16,535 bases of DNA from positions 1-16,535 of the forward strand of contig JAASTM010000008.1 in the NCBI GenBank assembly GCA_021767325.1, written 5' to 3'. The notes beneath the pieces were generated by a model, which was given only the letters and a program-made list of their open reading frames with translations, did not search any database and was not told where the DNA came from. The stretch comes from Spirochaetales bacterium (GTDB lineage Bacteria; Spirochaetota; Spirochaetia; DSM-16054; Sediminispirochaetaceae). The translations under genes were made by a program, and so were the position numbers. Below, in pieces: positions 1 to 6,006 of this stretch (position 1 is the first letter of the stretch; each line of letters opens with the position of its first letter).

Positions 1-342
1 CCGGCCCAAGACCCACAGGCCCGCCCATTTTCTGCAGTCATGAGCCGCAGCCACAACAGCCCCGAAACAGAGGCGTATGTGGCCGGGCTGGAGCAGCAGT
101 TCGGGCCGGCTGAACGGGTCTCCAGCGGCGGTTCTATCAAGCTCTGTCTGGTGGCCGAGGGCGCGGCGGATGTGTACCCGCGCTTCGCCCCCACAATGGA
201 GTGGGACAGCGCCGCCGGCGATGCTGTGTGCCGGGCAGCCGGCTGCCGGGTAAGCGAGAAGGACGGAATAACACCTCTGCGCTACAACAAGACCGATCTA
301 TTAAACCCCTGGTTCCTCGTGCAGGGGCCGCGTATCATTTGA
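1..342 (+). CDS. cysQ: 3'(2'),5'-bisphosphate nucleotidase CysQ, C-terminal part (5' end outside window)
   Basis: The open frame runs in from base 1 and stops at 340-342, so only the last 113 residues are present. CysQ belongs to the inositol-monophosphatase-like, Mg-dependent phosphatases and hydrolyses PAP (3'-phosphoadenosine 5'-phosphate) to AMP and phosphate, clearing the by-product of PAPS use in the cytoplasm. Visible family signatures are SRSH followed by ETE, then KLCLVAEGAADVYPR, then the metal-site region TMEWDSAAGDAV and the C-terminal segment RYNKTDLLNPWF. These match the C-terminal half of CysQ closely. The ATG at 40 is internal; homology continues upstream of it (frame PFSAVMSRSH). 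Placement beside cysD and cysNC genes fits PAP recycling. It ends about 125 bp before the next gene, with no clear terminator between. Confidence 0.9.
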   Translation, partial: PAQDPQARPFSAVMSRSHNSPETEAYVAGLEQQFGPAERVSSGGSIKLCLVAEGAADVYPRFAPTMEWDSAAGDAVCRAAGCRVSEKDGITPLRYNKTDLLNPWFLVQGPRII

Positions 343-364
343 TTCAAGCTCAGTGGGCATTTAC

Positions 365-393
365 TTGTGTTTTTTGTCTTTCGACGCTAAAAT
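365..393 (+). promoter_or_regulatory. Possible sigma70-type promoter upstream of the coiled-coil gene
   Basis: TTGTGT at 365-370 and TAAAAT at 388-393 are separated by 17 bp, lying 75 bp before the next start codon. The match is moderate, and AT-rich spacers give such matches by chance. Confidence 0.25.
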
Positions 394-468
394 TCAATAA
401 GTAATTGAAGCAGAGTTGAGCATGTACCTCTCTTACTACTTAGAAACAGGTAGTAGGAGGTTGATAGT

Positions 469-894
469 ATGGGAGAACCGGCCATGGAATTAGGGGAAAA
501 AGAGCTGCAAAAAATCGGCAGTTATGTAAAAGCGCATTTACCCGAGTGGATGGGCGAAGTCCGCCGCCAGCGCGAACTGGATCTGGTCGAGCGAGTGGTC
601 CGTGTTGAAGAAGAGCTGAAAAATATGCGTGAGGTTATGGAAGTGCGTTTTCAGGCAGTTCAAACTGAGTTTAAGGCAGTCCATCAGCGCTTTGATGATA
701 TAAACCAACGCTTTGAAGATGTGAACAAGCGATTTGACGATGTGAATAATAGATTCGAAGACGTGAACCAACGATTTGAGGATGTGAACACCCGTTTTGA
801 GAATATGGACAAGCGTTTCACTCTGCTGCAGTGGACCATGAGCATAGGCTTTACCGTGTTAGCCGCTCTGATGGCTGTGTTTAACTTCTTTTAA
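469..894 (+). CDS. Heptad-repeat coiled-coil protein with C-terminal membrane anchor
   Basis: A 141-residue protein whose function I cannot name. The start is well supported by AGGAGG at 455-460, 8 nt before ATG 469. Residues 1-50 are charged and helical. From about residue 60 to 116 there are eight consecutive heptads, the best six of the form RF(D/E)D(V/I)N followed by Q, K, N or T, giving a long parallel coiled coil. They are encoded by 21-bp tandem repeats (688-813). The last 20 residues (LQWTMSIGFTVLAALMAVF) form one hydrophobic helix, so the protein is probably tail-anchored with the coil in the cytoplasm. The repeat number can be expected to vary between strains. Similar short coiled-coil, single-TM proteins are common in several phyla including spirochaetes. 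It lies between cysQ and the cysD relic, 31 bp before the latter. Confidence 0.75.
   Translation: MGEPAMELGEKELQKIGSYVKAHLPEWMGEVRRQRELDLVERVVRVEEELKNMREVMEVRFQAVQTEFKAVHQRFDDINQRFEDVNKRFDDVNNRFEDVNQRFEDVNTRFENMDKRFTLLQWTMSIGFTVLAALMAVFNFF
646..813 (+). repeat. 21-bp in-frame tandem repeats encoding heptads
   Basis: Two degenerate units (646-687) precede six clearer units (688-813). Each starts with a codon for Arg followed by TTT or TTC and encodes one heptad of the coiled coil. Third positions differ between units, so the array is not freshly expanded. Confidence 0.8.
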
Positions 895-925
895 TCAGTA
901 CTTGAAAAAATTCTGAGGAGTTTGT

Positions 926-1076
926 ATGACACAATATAAAATGAACCATCTGAAACAGCTGGAATCCGAGGCAATTTACGTGATTCGCGAGGTTGCCGCC
1001 CAGTTTGAACGGCCGGGCCGATGACAAGCGCAGTGAAGCTGCCATGGAAGATAGAAAAAGACTGGGGTATTTCTAA
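926..1076 (+). pseudogene. cysD relic: first 30 codons joined to the last ~20 codons
   Basis: A ribosome site (GAGGAG at 915-920) precedes ATG 926. The next 30 codons read [16 protein letters not shown] and onward to FERP, matching 26 of the first 30 residues of the intact CysD at 10329. At that point the sequence jumps to the CysD C-terminal segment ([18 protein letters not shown] equivalent) and ends at the cysD stop, 1074-1076. About 755 bp are missing relative to the 906-bp intact gene, including the PP-loop SGGKDS. The joint falls in CGGCCGG, which exists at both edges of the missing segment in the intact gene. The deletion is out of frame, giving a stop right after the joint, so no CysD activity is possible. 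Many codons differ synonymously from the intact gene, so this came from a diverged paralogue and not a recent copy. Confidence 0.9.
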
Positions 1077-1101
1077 TACTTAGGAGGGGGAAGTATTCCC
1101 T

Positions 1102-1313
1102 GGATGCATGGGTGTGCCCCCGGGCGGTGGACCACGCGTTAGTGTGTAAGCAAGAGTTGTCTTAGCGGCAGGGCCCATAGACAACACCGCCCGGGGTCGC
1201 GTGCTCCGCTGCAACTCCTCGCTTTCGCTTTTTCGCCTCGGCTGCCGGGCTCCCTCCCGATCGCCCTGCCGAGGCGGCGAAAGCTGTGGGGTTTCCGCTG
1301 CGCCCGCTCACAC
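1102..1313 (+). repeat. Structured repeat A, copy A1
   Basis: Begins near GGTGTGCCCCCGGG and ends in CGCCCGCTCACAC. Stem P1 is CCCCGGGCGG (1118-1127) with CCGCCCGGGG (1187-1196). Stem P2 is GCTTTCGC (1221-1228) with GCGAAAGC (1277-1284), enclosing P3, CGCCTCG (1234-1240) with CGAGGCG (1270-1276). The segment between P1 and P2, GTGCTCCGCTGCAACTCCTC, is shared with the other copies. It follows the cysD relic directly. Whether it acts as RNA or as DNA is unknown. Confidence 0.8.
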
Positions 1314-1397
1314 AGGAAGCTCCTTATAATAGCTCTAATCCATGACCGCTTAGACTATGTGTCGGTGCTAAACGTACCCCATACCTGTCCCTAACCC

Positions 1398-1466
1398 CTA
1401 TAGCCCGATGTCGATAGTCATCGTTTTTCGACCTGAATTTCAGTGACTATTAGATTGGATTACATG
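1398..1466 (+). repeat. 69-nt inverted-repeat element B, copy B1
   Basis: Same 69-nt frame as the other B copies and 84 nt after the end of A1. The inner stem ATAGTCA / TGACTAT differs from the AAAGTCA / TGACTTT of B4 by a compensated base pair. The outer arms have decayed. The element ends at ACATG, 11 bp before the next ORF. Confidence 0.7.
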
Positions 1467-1477
1467 ACTATAAGACT

Positions 1478-1654
1478 ATGAAAGTACCTAATTACCATAA
1501 AGCACATATTCCAACTGATAAGATTGAAAGCTATATATTATCAAAGACGCATCCAATCGGGAAAACCAAAGCCCTTTTCTTCGAACAGGCTGGTTATACT
1601 ATACAGAACAGAGACCTTTTTATTGAAGATATCTATGCGCACCCCGACCGGTAG
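1478..1654 (+). pseudogene. DUF6883-like protein with in-frame internal deletion (58 aa)
   Basis: Starting at ATG 1478 the frame encodes 58 residues that match the first 52 residues of the complete paralogue at 12597 (MKVPNYH, then KTKALFFEQ, then FIEDIY), then jump to the last residues (HPDR). Relative to the 336-bp intact gene, 159 bp (53 codons) are missing, exactly in frame, so a shortened protein could still be made. The upstream sequence (GATTACATGA to AAGACTATG) is shared with the other copy, so the whole module was duplicated. I call it a relic because more than half of the domain is gone, but expression of the stub cannot be excluded. Confidence 0.75.
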
Positions 1655-1665
1655 AGGAGAAAGAT

Positions 1666-1893
1666 ATGAAAGAGCTGGACACGGTTGTAGTAAATAAAGA
1701 TATTCCTGATCATGGAATAGAATGTGGAGACATTGGCGTTGTCGTGTATACATATGAAGATAAGTCTGCTGTAGAAGTTGAGTTTGTTTCCGGAGAGGGA
1801 ACTACACTTGGCGTAATAACCCTTCAATCTGAAGATGTGCGACTGATGAAAAAGGATGAAATTCTCCACGTCCGGGAGCTTCATACAGCATAG
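1666..1893 (+). CDS. DUF4926-like protein, copy 1
   Basis: A 75-residue protein with GAGGAG at 1654-1659, a good distance before ATG 1666. It opens ELDTVVVNKDIPDHGI and continues GDIGVVVYTYEDKSAVEVEF, a small beta-rich fold of the DUF4926 type; function unknown. It differs from the copy at 12944 at only three residues. In both places it directly follows a DUF6883-like gene, and such pairs are commonly adjacent, which suggests a two-component module, perhaps toxin-antitoxin-like. That is inference from pairing only. Here the upstream partner is truncated, so this gene may survive alone. Its high identity to the other copy contrasts with the decay around it. Confidence 0.8.
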   Translation: MKELDTVVVNKDIPDHGIECGDIGVVVYTYEDKSAVEVEFVSGEGTTLGVITLQSEDVRLMKKDEILHVRELHTA

Positions 1894-1924
1894 CCACCCG
1901 CACCACAGTTAGCCCCGGCCAAAC

Positions 1925-1965
1925 CGACGAACAAACGCAGCGAAGCTGCCATGAAGTTGCAGTAA
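1925..1965 (+). repeat. Echo of the cysD 3' end
   Basis: CGCAGCGAAGCTGCCATG and its left flank CGACGAACAA resemble the region near the cysD stop at about 11177-11205. A similar echo lies at 13472-13500. It could be a remnant of another cysD copy. The GCAGC-GAA-GCTGC hairpin it contains also resembles the M mini-element core, so origin is uncertain. Confidence 0.4.
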
Positions 1966-1994
1966 AAAGAAAACAGATATATAATTCTTAAATA

Positions 1995-2303
1995 ATGGTT
2001 ACAAAGAAAACCGAAATATTCGAAATACTCGACGAACTAAAAGATAATCTCAAAGAGCTGGGAGTGAGAAGAATCGGTCTTTTCGGGTCATTTGCTAGGA
2101 ATGATAGTACAAGTGAAAGCGATGTAGATGTAATTGTATCTTTCTTACCCGGGTATAAAAGTTATGACACCTTTTTCCAATTGGCAGAGCTATTAGAGGA
2201 ACATTTTGGGAGAAAAGTAGAGGTAATAACTGAAGAGAGTATAAGTCCCTATCTAAAAAAAGAAATTGAAAAAGATGTGGGCTACTACGAAGTCGCAGCT
2301 TAG
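1995..2303 (+). CDS. MNT-type nucleotidyltransferase-domain protein (putative HEPN/MNT antitoxin)
   Basis: A complete 102-residue minimal nucleotidyltransferase. The signature is visible: IGLFGSFARNDSTSESDVDVIV at about residues 27-48, with GSF followed ten residues later by the D-x-D pair that binds metal and nucleotide. Proteins of this size act as the antitoxin in HEPN/MNT modules, where some AMPylate the HEPN ribonuclease. No HEPN partner follows at once; a mini-hairpin (2316-2342) and a second, truncated MNT gene come next. There is no clear Shine-Dalgarno before ATG 1995 (upstream is TATATAATTCTTAAATA), so translation may be weak or the start may differ. Confidence 0.8.
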   Translation: MVTKKTEIFEILDELKDNLKELGVRRIGLFGSFARNDSTSESDVDVIVSFLPGYKSYDTFFQLAELLEEHFGRKVEVITEESISPYLKKEIEKDVGYYEVAA

Positions 2304-2315
2304 CTATGTATACCA

Positions 2316-2342
2316 TAGCAGCGACGAAGTCGCGACCAGCCC
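2316..2342 (+). repeat. Mini-hairpin element M, copy m1 (left side incomplete)
   Basis: Stem GCGAC / GTCGC with GAA loop (2321-2333) flanked by AGCA and GACCAGCCC. It lies 13 bp after the MNT stop codon. The left GGATGCAT part seen in other copies is missing. Confidence 0.7.
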
Positions 2343-2417
2343 CCGGAAGCATGGTTTCAGTACGTACCTGATGGGAATGCATTAATAGGCTGATCTTATC
2401 CTCATCCCACAGCCGTA

Positions 2418-2660
2418 AGTTATGCGTATGGAGCCCCGGATGAGGAAAGTGATATAGATGTGTGTATCATCAAAACGATACCTAAGAGTGAGGCAAGATC
2501 GTATACTCTTCAGGCAAGAAAACTGTTGCGTGATCTTGTATTCAAGTACCAGGTAGGTTACGATATCATAACCGTCCCTGAAAGCTTTATAAAAGAAAGG
2601 CCGGATCCCTTTTATAGTGAGGATATCATCACCAACGGCAAGGTAATCTATGCCGAATAA
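2418..2660 (+). pseudogene. 5'-truncated MNT nucleotidyltransferase gene
   Basis: The frame is open from about 2394 and begins to match MNT proteins at SYAYGAPDEESDIDVCII, which is the second half of the GS-x-DxD active-site motif. The preceding 25-30 residues, including the FG of the motif, are absent, and an unrelated sequence is joined there. The rest reads through to a stop at 2658-2660. It overlaps the start of the next gene by 11 bp (ATG 2650), the usual arrangement of MNT and HEPN genes. The missing N-terminus makes it almost certainly inactive. Confidence 0.75.
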
Positions 2661-2862
2661 GCAGAGCGCCGGGGAGTGGCTTTTAATAGCCAAGCATGAT
2701 CTCATGGCCGCCGGCGAGATGAAAGACTTTACCGGCGTCTCGGCTCCTTATGAAAAACCGCTAACCCCGGACCTGACGATTGATTCGGTAGAGCTGCAGC
2801 CGGTGGAGGCAGTGCTGGTAATTAAGCAGAAGCTTCTGAAGCACCAGCATCGGCCGGTTTAA
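2650..2862 (+). pseudogene. In-frame chimera: HEPN N-terminus fused to CysC C-terminus
   Basis: ATG 2650 opens a 70-residue frame. Residues 1 to about 20 (NKQSAGEWLLIAKHDLMAA) look like the first helix of a HEPN toxin, as expected after an MNT gene. From about residue 22 the frame becomes the last part of APS kinase: DFTG, SAPYEKPLTPDLTIDS, ELQPVEAV, IKQKLL, matching the end of the intact CysN-CysC (about 15745-15864) with a short C-terminal extension. The joint lies in GCCGGCGA (about 2706-2716), close to a GCGGCGAA in the intact cysC. It retains neither the HEPN R-x4-6-H motif nor the kinase P-loop. Many synonymous differences from the intact cysC show that the tail comes from a diverged paralogue. 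Confidence 0.8.
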
Positions 2863-2910
2863 GCCCTACGTGTTATTCTAGTACTTTAGGTTGCTTATTT
2901 GGGTGTGCCC

Positions 2911-2951
2911 AAGGATGCATGGGCGAGCAGGAAACCGGTGGTTTCCGACCA
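2911..2951 (+). repeat. Mini-hairpin element M, copy m2
   Basis: GGATGCAT, GGGC, GAGCA, stem GGAAACC / GGTTTCC with GGT loop (2930-2946), GACCA. Flanked by GCCC at 2907-2910 and 2952-2955, whereas A1, A3 and A5 have one uninterrupted GTGCCCCCGGG here. Confidence 0.8.
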
Positions 2952-3143
2952 GCCCCCGGGTGGGGGCGCCAAGCGTAAGTGAGCAATGAAACAGTGTATA
3001 AAGTGCGGGGCTGTATCAATAGGCCCGTCCGGGGGCGCGTGCTCCGCTGCAACTCCTCGCTTTCGCTTTTTCGCCTCGACAGCCGGGCTCACTACCGATC
3101 GCCCTGCCGAGGCGGCGAAAGCTGCGGGGTTTCCGCTGCGCCC

Positions 3144-3180
3144 CCGGATGCATGGGCGAGCAGCGACGAAGTCGCGACCA
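3144..3180 (+). repeat. Mini-hairpin element M, copy m3
   Basis: GGATGCAT, GGGC, GAGCA, stem GCGAC / GTCGC with GAA loop (3163-3175), GACCA. Flanked by GCCC at 3140-3143 and 3181-3184. A1, A4 and A5 have a single GCCCGCTCACAC at this place. Confidence 0.8.
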
Positions 3181-3192
3181 GCCCGCTCACAC

Positions 3193-3303
3193 GTTGGGAT
3201 AGTTGAATTTGAGTAGTGGGTAACAGTCTGTTTGGTTTCCGTAGAAACTGTTGGATCAAAACAGATTTGCTTTATCACTAAAGGCATGATAACTTAGAAA
3301 CAG
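3193..3303 (+). repeat. C-type tail of repeat A2
   Basis: Replaces the linker-plus-B tail of A1, A4 and A5 and is homologous to 6019-6126 (shared GTAACAGTCTGTTTG). It contains the small hairpin GTTTC / GAAAC, which in the other copy is ATTTC / GAAAT, a compensated change. It ends directly at the start of the following operon. Confidence 0.6.
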
Positions 3304-4050
3304 ATGGATAAAAAGAAGGCAGTTCCGGTGCGAATATCACCCAGTCCCATAAAACAAGCTGTTCTGGAGGTTCGTTTTGTCTCCGAACATCCGTCTGATG
3401 CAGTTTTCGGTATGGTGTATTCGGCAGTAAATGATATGTTTCGTAATAAGAAGCCGGAGGTGCTTCCGGTAATGCAGATACCGGAGACGGTGAGGCAACA
3501 GGATCCTAACTTAAGGTATCAACCTGGTCACCGTTTTGTGAATGAAAATTACTCACTCAGTGTGGGAGCGTCGAGTCTGCAATTCGGAGTAGCACGACCG
3601 TATCCTGGGTGGGATAAATGGTCGGCATTTTTCCATGAAGGGCTTGAGAGGATACGTAAGATAGGCATTTTTCTGCAAGTAGAGAGAATCGGACTGCGCT
3701 ACATAAATCTTTTTGAAGAGGCGATATTCAAAAATATCGATTTAAAAGTATTGGTTACGGATAGGCAACTGTGGGACGAACCGACGAACTTGAGAACTGA
3801 GATACGTGATTCAGGATTCACGAAGGTACTGCAGGTAGGAAACTCGGTACAAATGACGGTTGACGGAAATCGTATCAAAGGGTCGGTAATCGATATCGAT
3901 TGTTTGTATAATATGAATATCAAGGGGGATTCCTTTTTTACTAAGTATAAGGACATTGTAGAACAGGCGCATGAGAAGGAGAAAAATCTCTTTTTCAACC
4001 TGCTGAATGATGAGTTTATAGAAAAGTTAAATCCGGAATACGGAGAATGA
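3304..4050 (+). CDS. TIGR04255-family protein, first gene of a three-gene operon
   Basis: A 248-residue protein. The N-terminus (PVRISPSPIKQAVLEVRF) and the central RIGLRYINLFE (about residues 121-131) are the recognisable marks of TIGR04255, a sporadically distributed family of unknown function; the length is typical. No signal peptide or membrane segment is seen. The start at 3304 follows the repeat tail directly and lacks a clear Shine-Dalgarno. The next gene begins 3 bp after the stop, so the genes are probably co-transcribed and translationally coupled. Patchy distribution, operon form and location in an accessory island make a defence or plasmid/phage-related role possible, but nothing in the sequence shows a catalytic motif. 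Confidence 0.75.
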   Translation: MDKKKAVPVRISPSPIKQAVLEVRFVSEHPSDAVFGMVYSAVNDMFRNKKPEVLPVMQIPETVRQQDPNLRYQPGHRFVNENYSLSVGASSLQFGVARPYPGWDKWSAFFHEGLERIRKIGIFLQVERIGLRYINLFEEAIFKNIDLKVLVTDRQLWDEPTNLRTEIRDSGFTKVLQVGNSVQMTVDGNRIKGSVIDIDCLYNMNIKGDSFFTKYKDIVEQAHEKEKNLFFNLLNDEFIEKLNPEYGE

Positions 4051-4053
4051 TGT

Positions 4054-4371
4054 ATGGTACAAAGAGTTCCACAGATAGGCTATGCGGTTGTGGTAACGGG
4101 CACATTACTGTCAATGTCGCTGCAATACCAGGGCTTTCTTGAGAGTGATATGATGCCGGATAAAATTTATCAGTCCAAGCACTCTGCACAGGGCTTTGTT
4201 GATGATTGGAATGGTATTGTTATCGGTGAGAGTAAAATAGAAGCTAAACAGAGGGAGGAAATCAAGCAGATAAATCTGCCTGATTTTAGGAAAAAATATA
4301 AGGTAAAAATGAGAGTAAGAGATGCGGGTAGGCTTCAACCTCCGCGATTTTCAGATCCGGAAAATGTATAA
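4054..4371 (+). CDS. Hypothetical protein, second gene of the TIGR04255 operon
   Basis: A 105-residue protein I do not recognise. The N-terminus (about residues 8-30, YAVVVTGTLLSMSLQY) is moderately hydrophobic; the C-terminal half is highly charged (KIEAKQREEIKQ, then RKKYKVKMRVRD). Start choice is uncertain: an ATG at 4047 overlapping the previous stop opens another frame that ends after 31 codons, so a frameshift near 4140 that split a longer N-terminus is possible. The gene sits 3 bp after its upstream neighbour and 13 bp before the next, as part of a compact operon. Confidence 0.6.
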   Translation: MVQRVPQIGYAVVVTGTLLSMSLQYQGFLESDMMPDKIYQSKHSAQGFVDDWNGIVIGESKIEAKQREEIKQINLPDFRKKYKVKMRVRDAGRLQPPRFSDPENV

Positions 4372-4384
4372 TAGGGCTTTCTGA

Positions 4385-4963
4385 GTGCGTGGATACGATT
4401 GGTATGAGGAAATTTCTTATTCTGATGAATTGTCCCAGGGTGATCTTATTTACGATTGTCCAATACCGTTGCCGAGTTCCGGCGTGTATGAGGAATTAAG
4501 ACAAGTTGAAAGTGATTCTGGACAGACAGCAGAGATAGAAGAGCCGGTTGATATTCAACATGCAAATATAGTAGTAATGACCCAGTCCTGCGATATTGAA
4601 CAAAATAAGGTTGATTCGCTGATTGTATGTCCTGTGTGGACTTTAGCGGAGCTCGTTGAGGCTCGTCAATATTTTGAAGCAAGTAAGGCTCGTGAACAGC
4701 TGCGGCAGGGGAGAGAGCCGTCGTTTCACCTTCTCAATGAATACATCTCAGAAACTATTTATTTTCCACTTTCGGTTGTAGAATTCCACCGACTTTACGC
4801 ATTACCAAAAGAATATCTACAATCCGTTGCTTCCGGGACTGCGTTGAGATTGCGCCTGTTGCCGCCGTACAGGGAGCATCTGTCACAGGCTTTTGCCCGC
4901 TACTTCATGCGAGTTGGTTTGCCGATCGATATTCCGAAGGAGCGGGTTAAGGATTATAAATAA
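4385..4963 (+). CDS. Hypothetical protein, third gene of the TIGR04255 operon
   Basis: A 192-residue protein starting at GTG 4385. Conserved-looking blocks are SQGDLIYDCPIPLP near the N-terminus, NIVVMTQSCDIEQNKVDSL in the middle (with a Cys-Asp pair) and LRLLPPYREHLSQAFARYFM at the C-terminus. I have an impression of having seen this block order in uncharacterised bacterial proteins but cannot name a family. No membrane segment is seen. The 13-bp gap to the previous stop and the shared strand support operon membership. No recognised nuclease or nucleotide-binding motif is visible, so its role in the operon is unknown. Confidence 0.65.
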   Translation: MRGYDWYEEISYSDELSQGDLIYDCPIPLPSSGVYEELRQVESDSGQTAEIEEPVDIQHANIVVMTQSCDIEQNKVDSLIVCPVWTLAELVEARQYFEASKAREQLRQGREPSFHLLNEYISETIYFPLSVVEFHRLYALPKEYLQSVASGTALRLRLLPPYREHLSQAFARYFMRVGLPIDIPKERVKDYK

Positions 4964-5250
4964 AAGTTTGTGTGGTATATTTCTTCCGAAGCATTTTGTC
5001 TATAAGGTTTTGCAATCGGAAAAATGCCCAGATCCGAATGCGTACTGGTAACCTGGTACTGATTGTTGTAGATAAGAAGATATTGCTTTCGACGTTATTG
5101 AAGAGTATTGTACCGCCTATCTTCCTCTGGAAAAATTGAATAAGAAACGATTTCTTATATGTAATGAGTTTGACATGAGAGAGTCTTAACCTTTCTCCGG
5201 TACTATCCTCATGGAACACCGCCCTACACATAGTAATTTCTGGCATTTTG
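4964..5250. other. Unexplained spacer, no gene recognised
   Basis: AT-rich sequence without a convincing ORF on either strand and without A, B or M elements until 5251. Short frames could be remains of a broken gene, but I cannot identify one. Confidence 0.5.
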
Positions 5251-5273
5251 AGCAATCCGAAGGATTGCGACCA
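5251..5273 (+). repeat. Mini-hairpin element M, copy m4, at the cysNC relic junction
   Basis: Stem GCAATCC / GGATTGC with GAA loop (5252-5268), then GACCA and GCCC (5274-5277). The GCCC coincides with GCCC in the intact cysN at about 15138, so this element marks the exact 5' edge of the cysNC fragment. The left GGATGCAT half is missing. Confidence 0.75.
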
Positions 5274-5671
5274 GCCCCTGTTCTTCGATGAGTACGATCG
5301 CAACCGGGAAACCGGGGGCTTTGTGTTAATAGATCCGGCTACGAATAGAACTGTTGCGGCGGGGATGATTCGGGGGCAGGTAAAAGAGTATGAGGCCCCC
5401 GGGGCGCGGCCGGCTATCGAGATGTCGAGCAATGTCACCTGGGAACAGAGAAAGGTAACGCGGCAGATGCGCGAAGAGCGAAACGGTCACCCGGCCGCCT
5501 GCCTCTGGCTCACCGGGCTCTCGGGCTCGGGCAAGACCACGATTGCCAAGGAGCTGGAGGAGCAGCTGTTTGCCGAGGGGCGGCAGGTGTCTACACGGGC
5601 TAAGCGGCGACCTGGGCTTTAGCGAGCAGGACCGCCGCGAGAACATTAGGCGGGTAGGGCACGTGGCCCGG
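5274..5671 (+). pseudogene. cysN-cysC relic: CysN C-terminus and CysC N-terminus
   Basis: Nearly identical to about 15138-15560 of the intact fusion gene. It carries the end of CysN (FFDEYDRNRETGGFVLIDP), the linker and the CysC P-loop GLSGSGKTT. Over the first roughly 320 bp I count six differences, all at third codon positions and all silent. At 5590, 26 bp of the intact gene are replaced by CTA, which removes the APS-kinase motif DGDNVR and shifts the frame, so translation stops at 5622. Homology resumes ([14 protein letters not shown] in another frame) and ends at about 5671, where repeat A3 begins. A TTG at 5248 inside the mini-hairpin could start a 124-residue chimeric frame, but no activity is likely. 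Confidence 0.9.
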
Positions 5672-5869
5672 CGGGGGCGTAAATGTATGGGTGTGCCCCC
5701 GGGCGGGGCGCCGAGGGCGAATGTGTAAGAAAAAGGGTTTAAGGGCTGGGGCAATACTGTCAGCCCGCCCGGGGTCGCGTGCTCCGCTGCAACTCCTCGC
5801 TTTCGCTGTTTTATGGTTGAGAGGATGTGTTGTTGCACGCGGCCCCACCCCTACGGGGACGGGCTCACT

Positions 5870-5911
5870 CATGGATGCATGCCCGAGCAGGAAGCGCAGC
5901 TTCCGACCAGG
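5870..5911 (+). repeat. Mini-hairpin element M, copy m5
   Basis: GGATGCAT, GCCC, GAGCA, stem GGAAGC / GCTTCC with GCA loop (5890-5904), GACCA, GGGG. The outer arm is reversed relative to other copies (GCCC left, GGGG right), so outer pairing is kept by compensation. A1, A2 and A4 lack it at this site. Confidence 0.8.
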
Positions 5912-5963
5912 GGCCGATCGCCCTTGGGGCCGCGGCGAAAGCTGCGGGGTTTCCGCTGCGCCC

Positions 5964-6006
5964 CCGGATGCATGGGCGAGCAGTCCGACCGAAGGTCGGA
6001 CGACCA
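5964..6006 (+). repeat. Mini-hairpin element M, copy m6
   Basis: GGATGCAT, GGGC, GAGCA, stem GTCCGACC / GGTCGGAC with GAA loop (5983-6001), GACCA. Flanked by GCCC at 5960-5963 and 6007-6010; same site as m3 in A2. Confidence 0.8.

Larger units (their letters stand above)
2901..3192 (+). repeat. Structured repeat A, copy A2, with two M insertions
   Basis: P1 is CCCCCGGGTGGG (2953-2964) with CCCGTCCGGGGG (3024-3035), where both changed positions become G-T wobbles. P2 is GCTTTCGC (3059-3066) with GCGAAAGC (3115-3122). P3 is CGCCTCG (3072-3078) with CGAGGCG (3108-3114). Mini-elements sit at 2911-2951 and 3144-3180, at sites that are empty in other A copies. It follows the cysC tail by about 40 bp. 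Confidence 0.8.

Noticed and set aside
1118..1196. P1 stem of repeat A as a rho-independent terminator
   Set aside because: The loop is about 60 nt and no T-run follows.
1398..1466. B elements as integron attC sites
   Set aside because: Size and palindromy fit loosely, but the RYYYAAC and GTTRRRY core boxes are not found and no integrase is in the window; kept only as a possibility to test.
2895..3287. ORFs on both strands within A repeats (also around 5691-6042, 8804-9083, 15950-16180)
   Set aside because: They are products of GC-rich, palindromic repeat sequence; different copies keep base pairing, not reading frame.
430..3303. Shared ACTTAGAAACAG at about 439-450 and 3292-3303
   Set aside because: A 12-bp match in two upstream regions is suggestive but too short to claim as a boundary or operator.
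4964..5250. Fragment of a protein gene in the spacer
   Set aside because: Short frames exist but none shows a recognisable motif or codon pattern.
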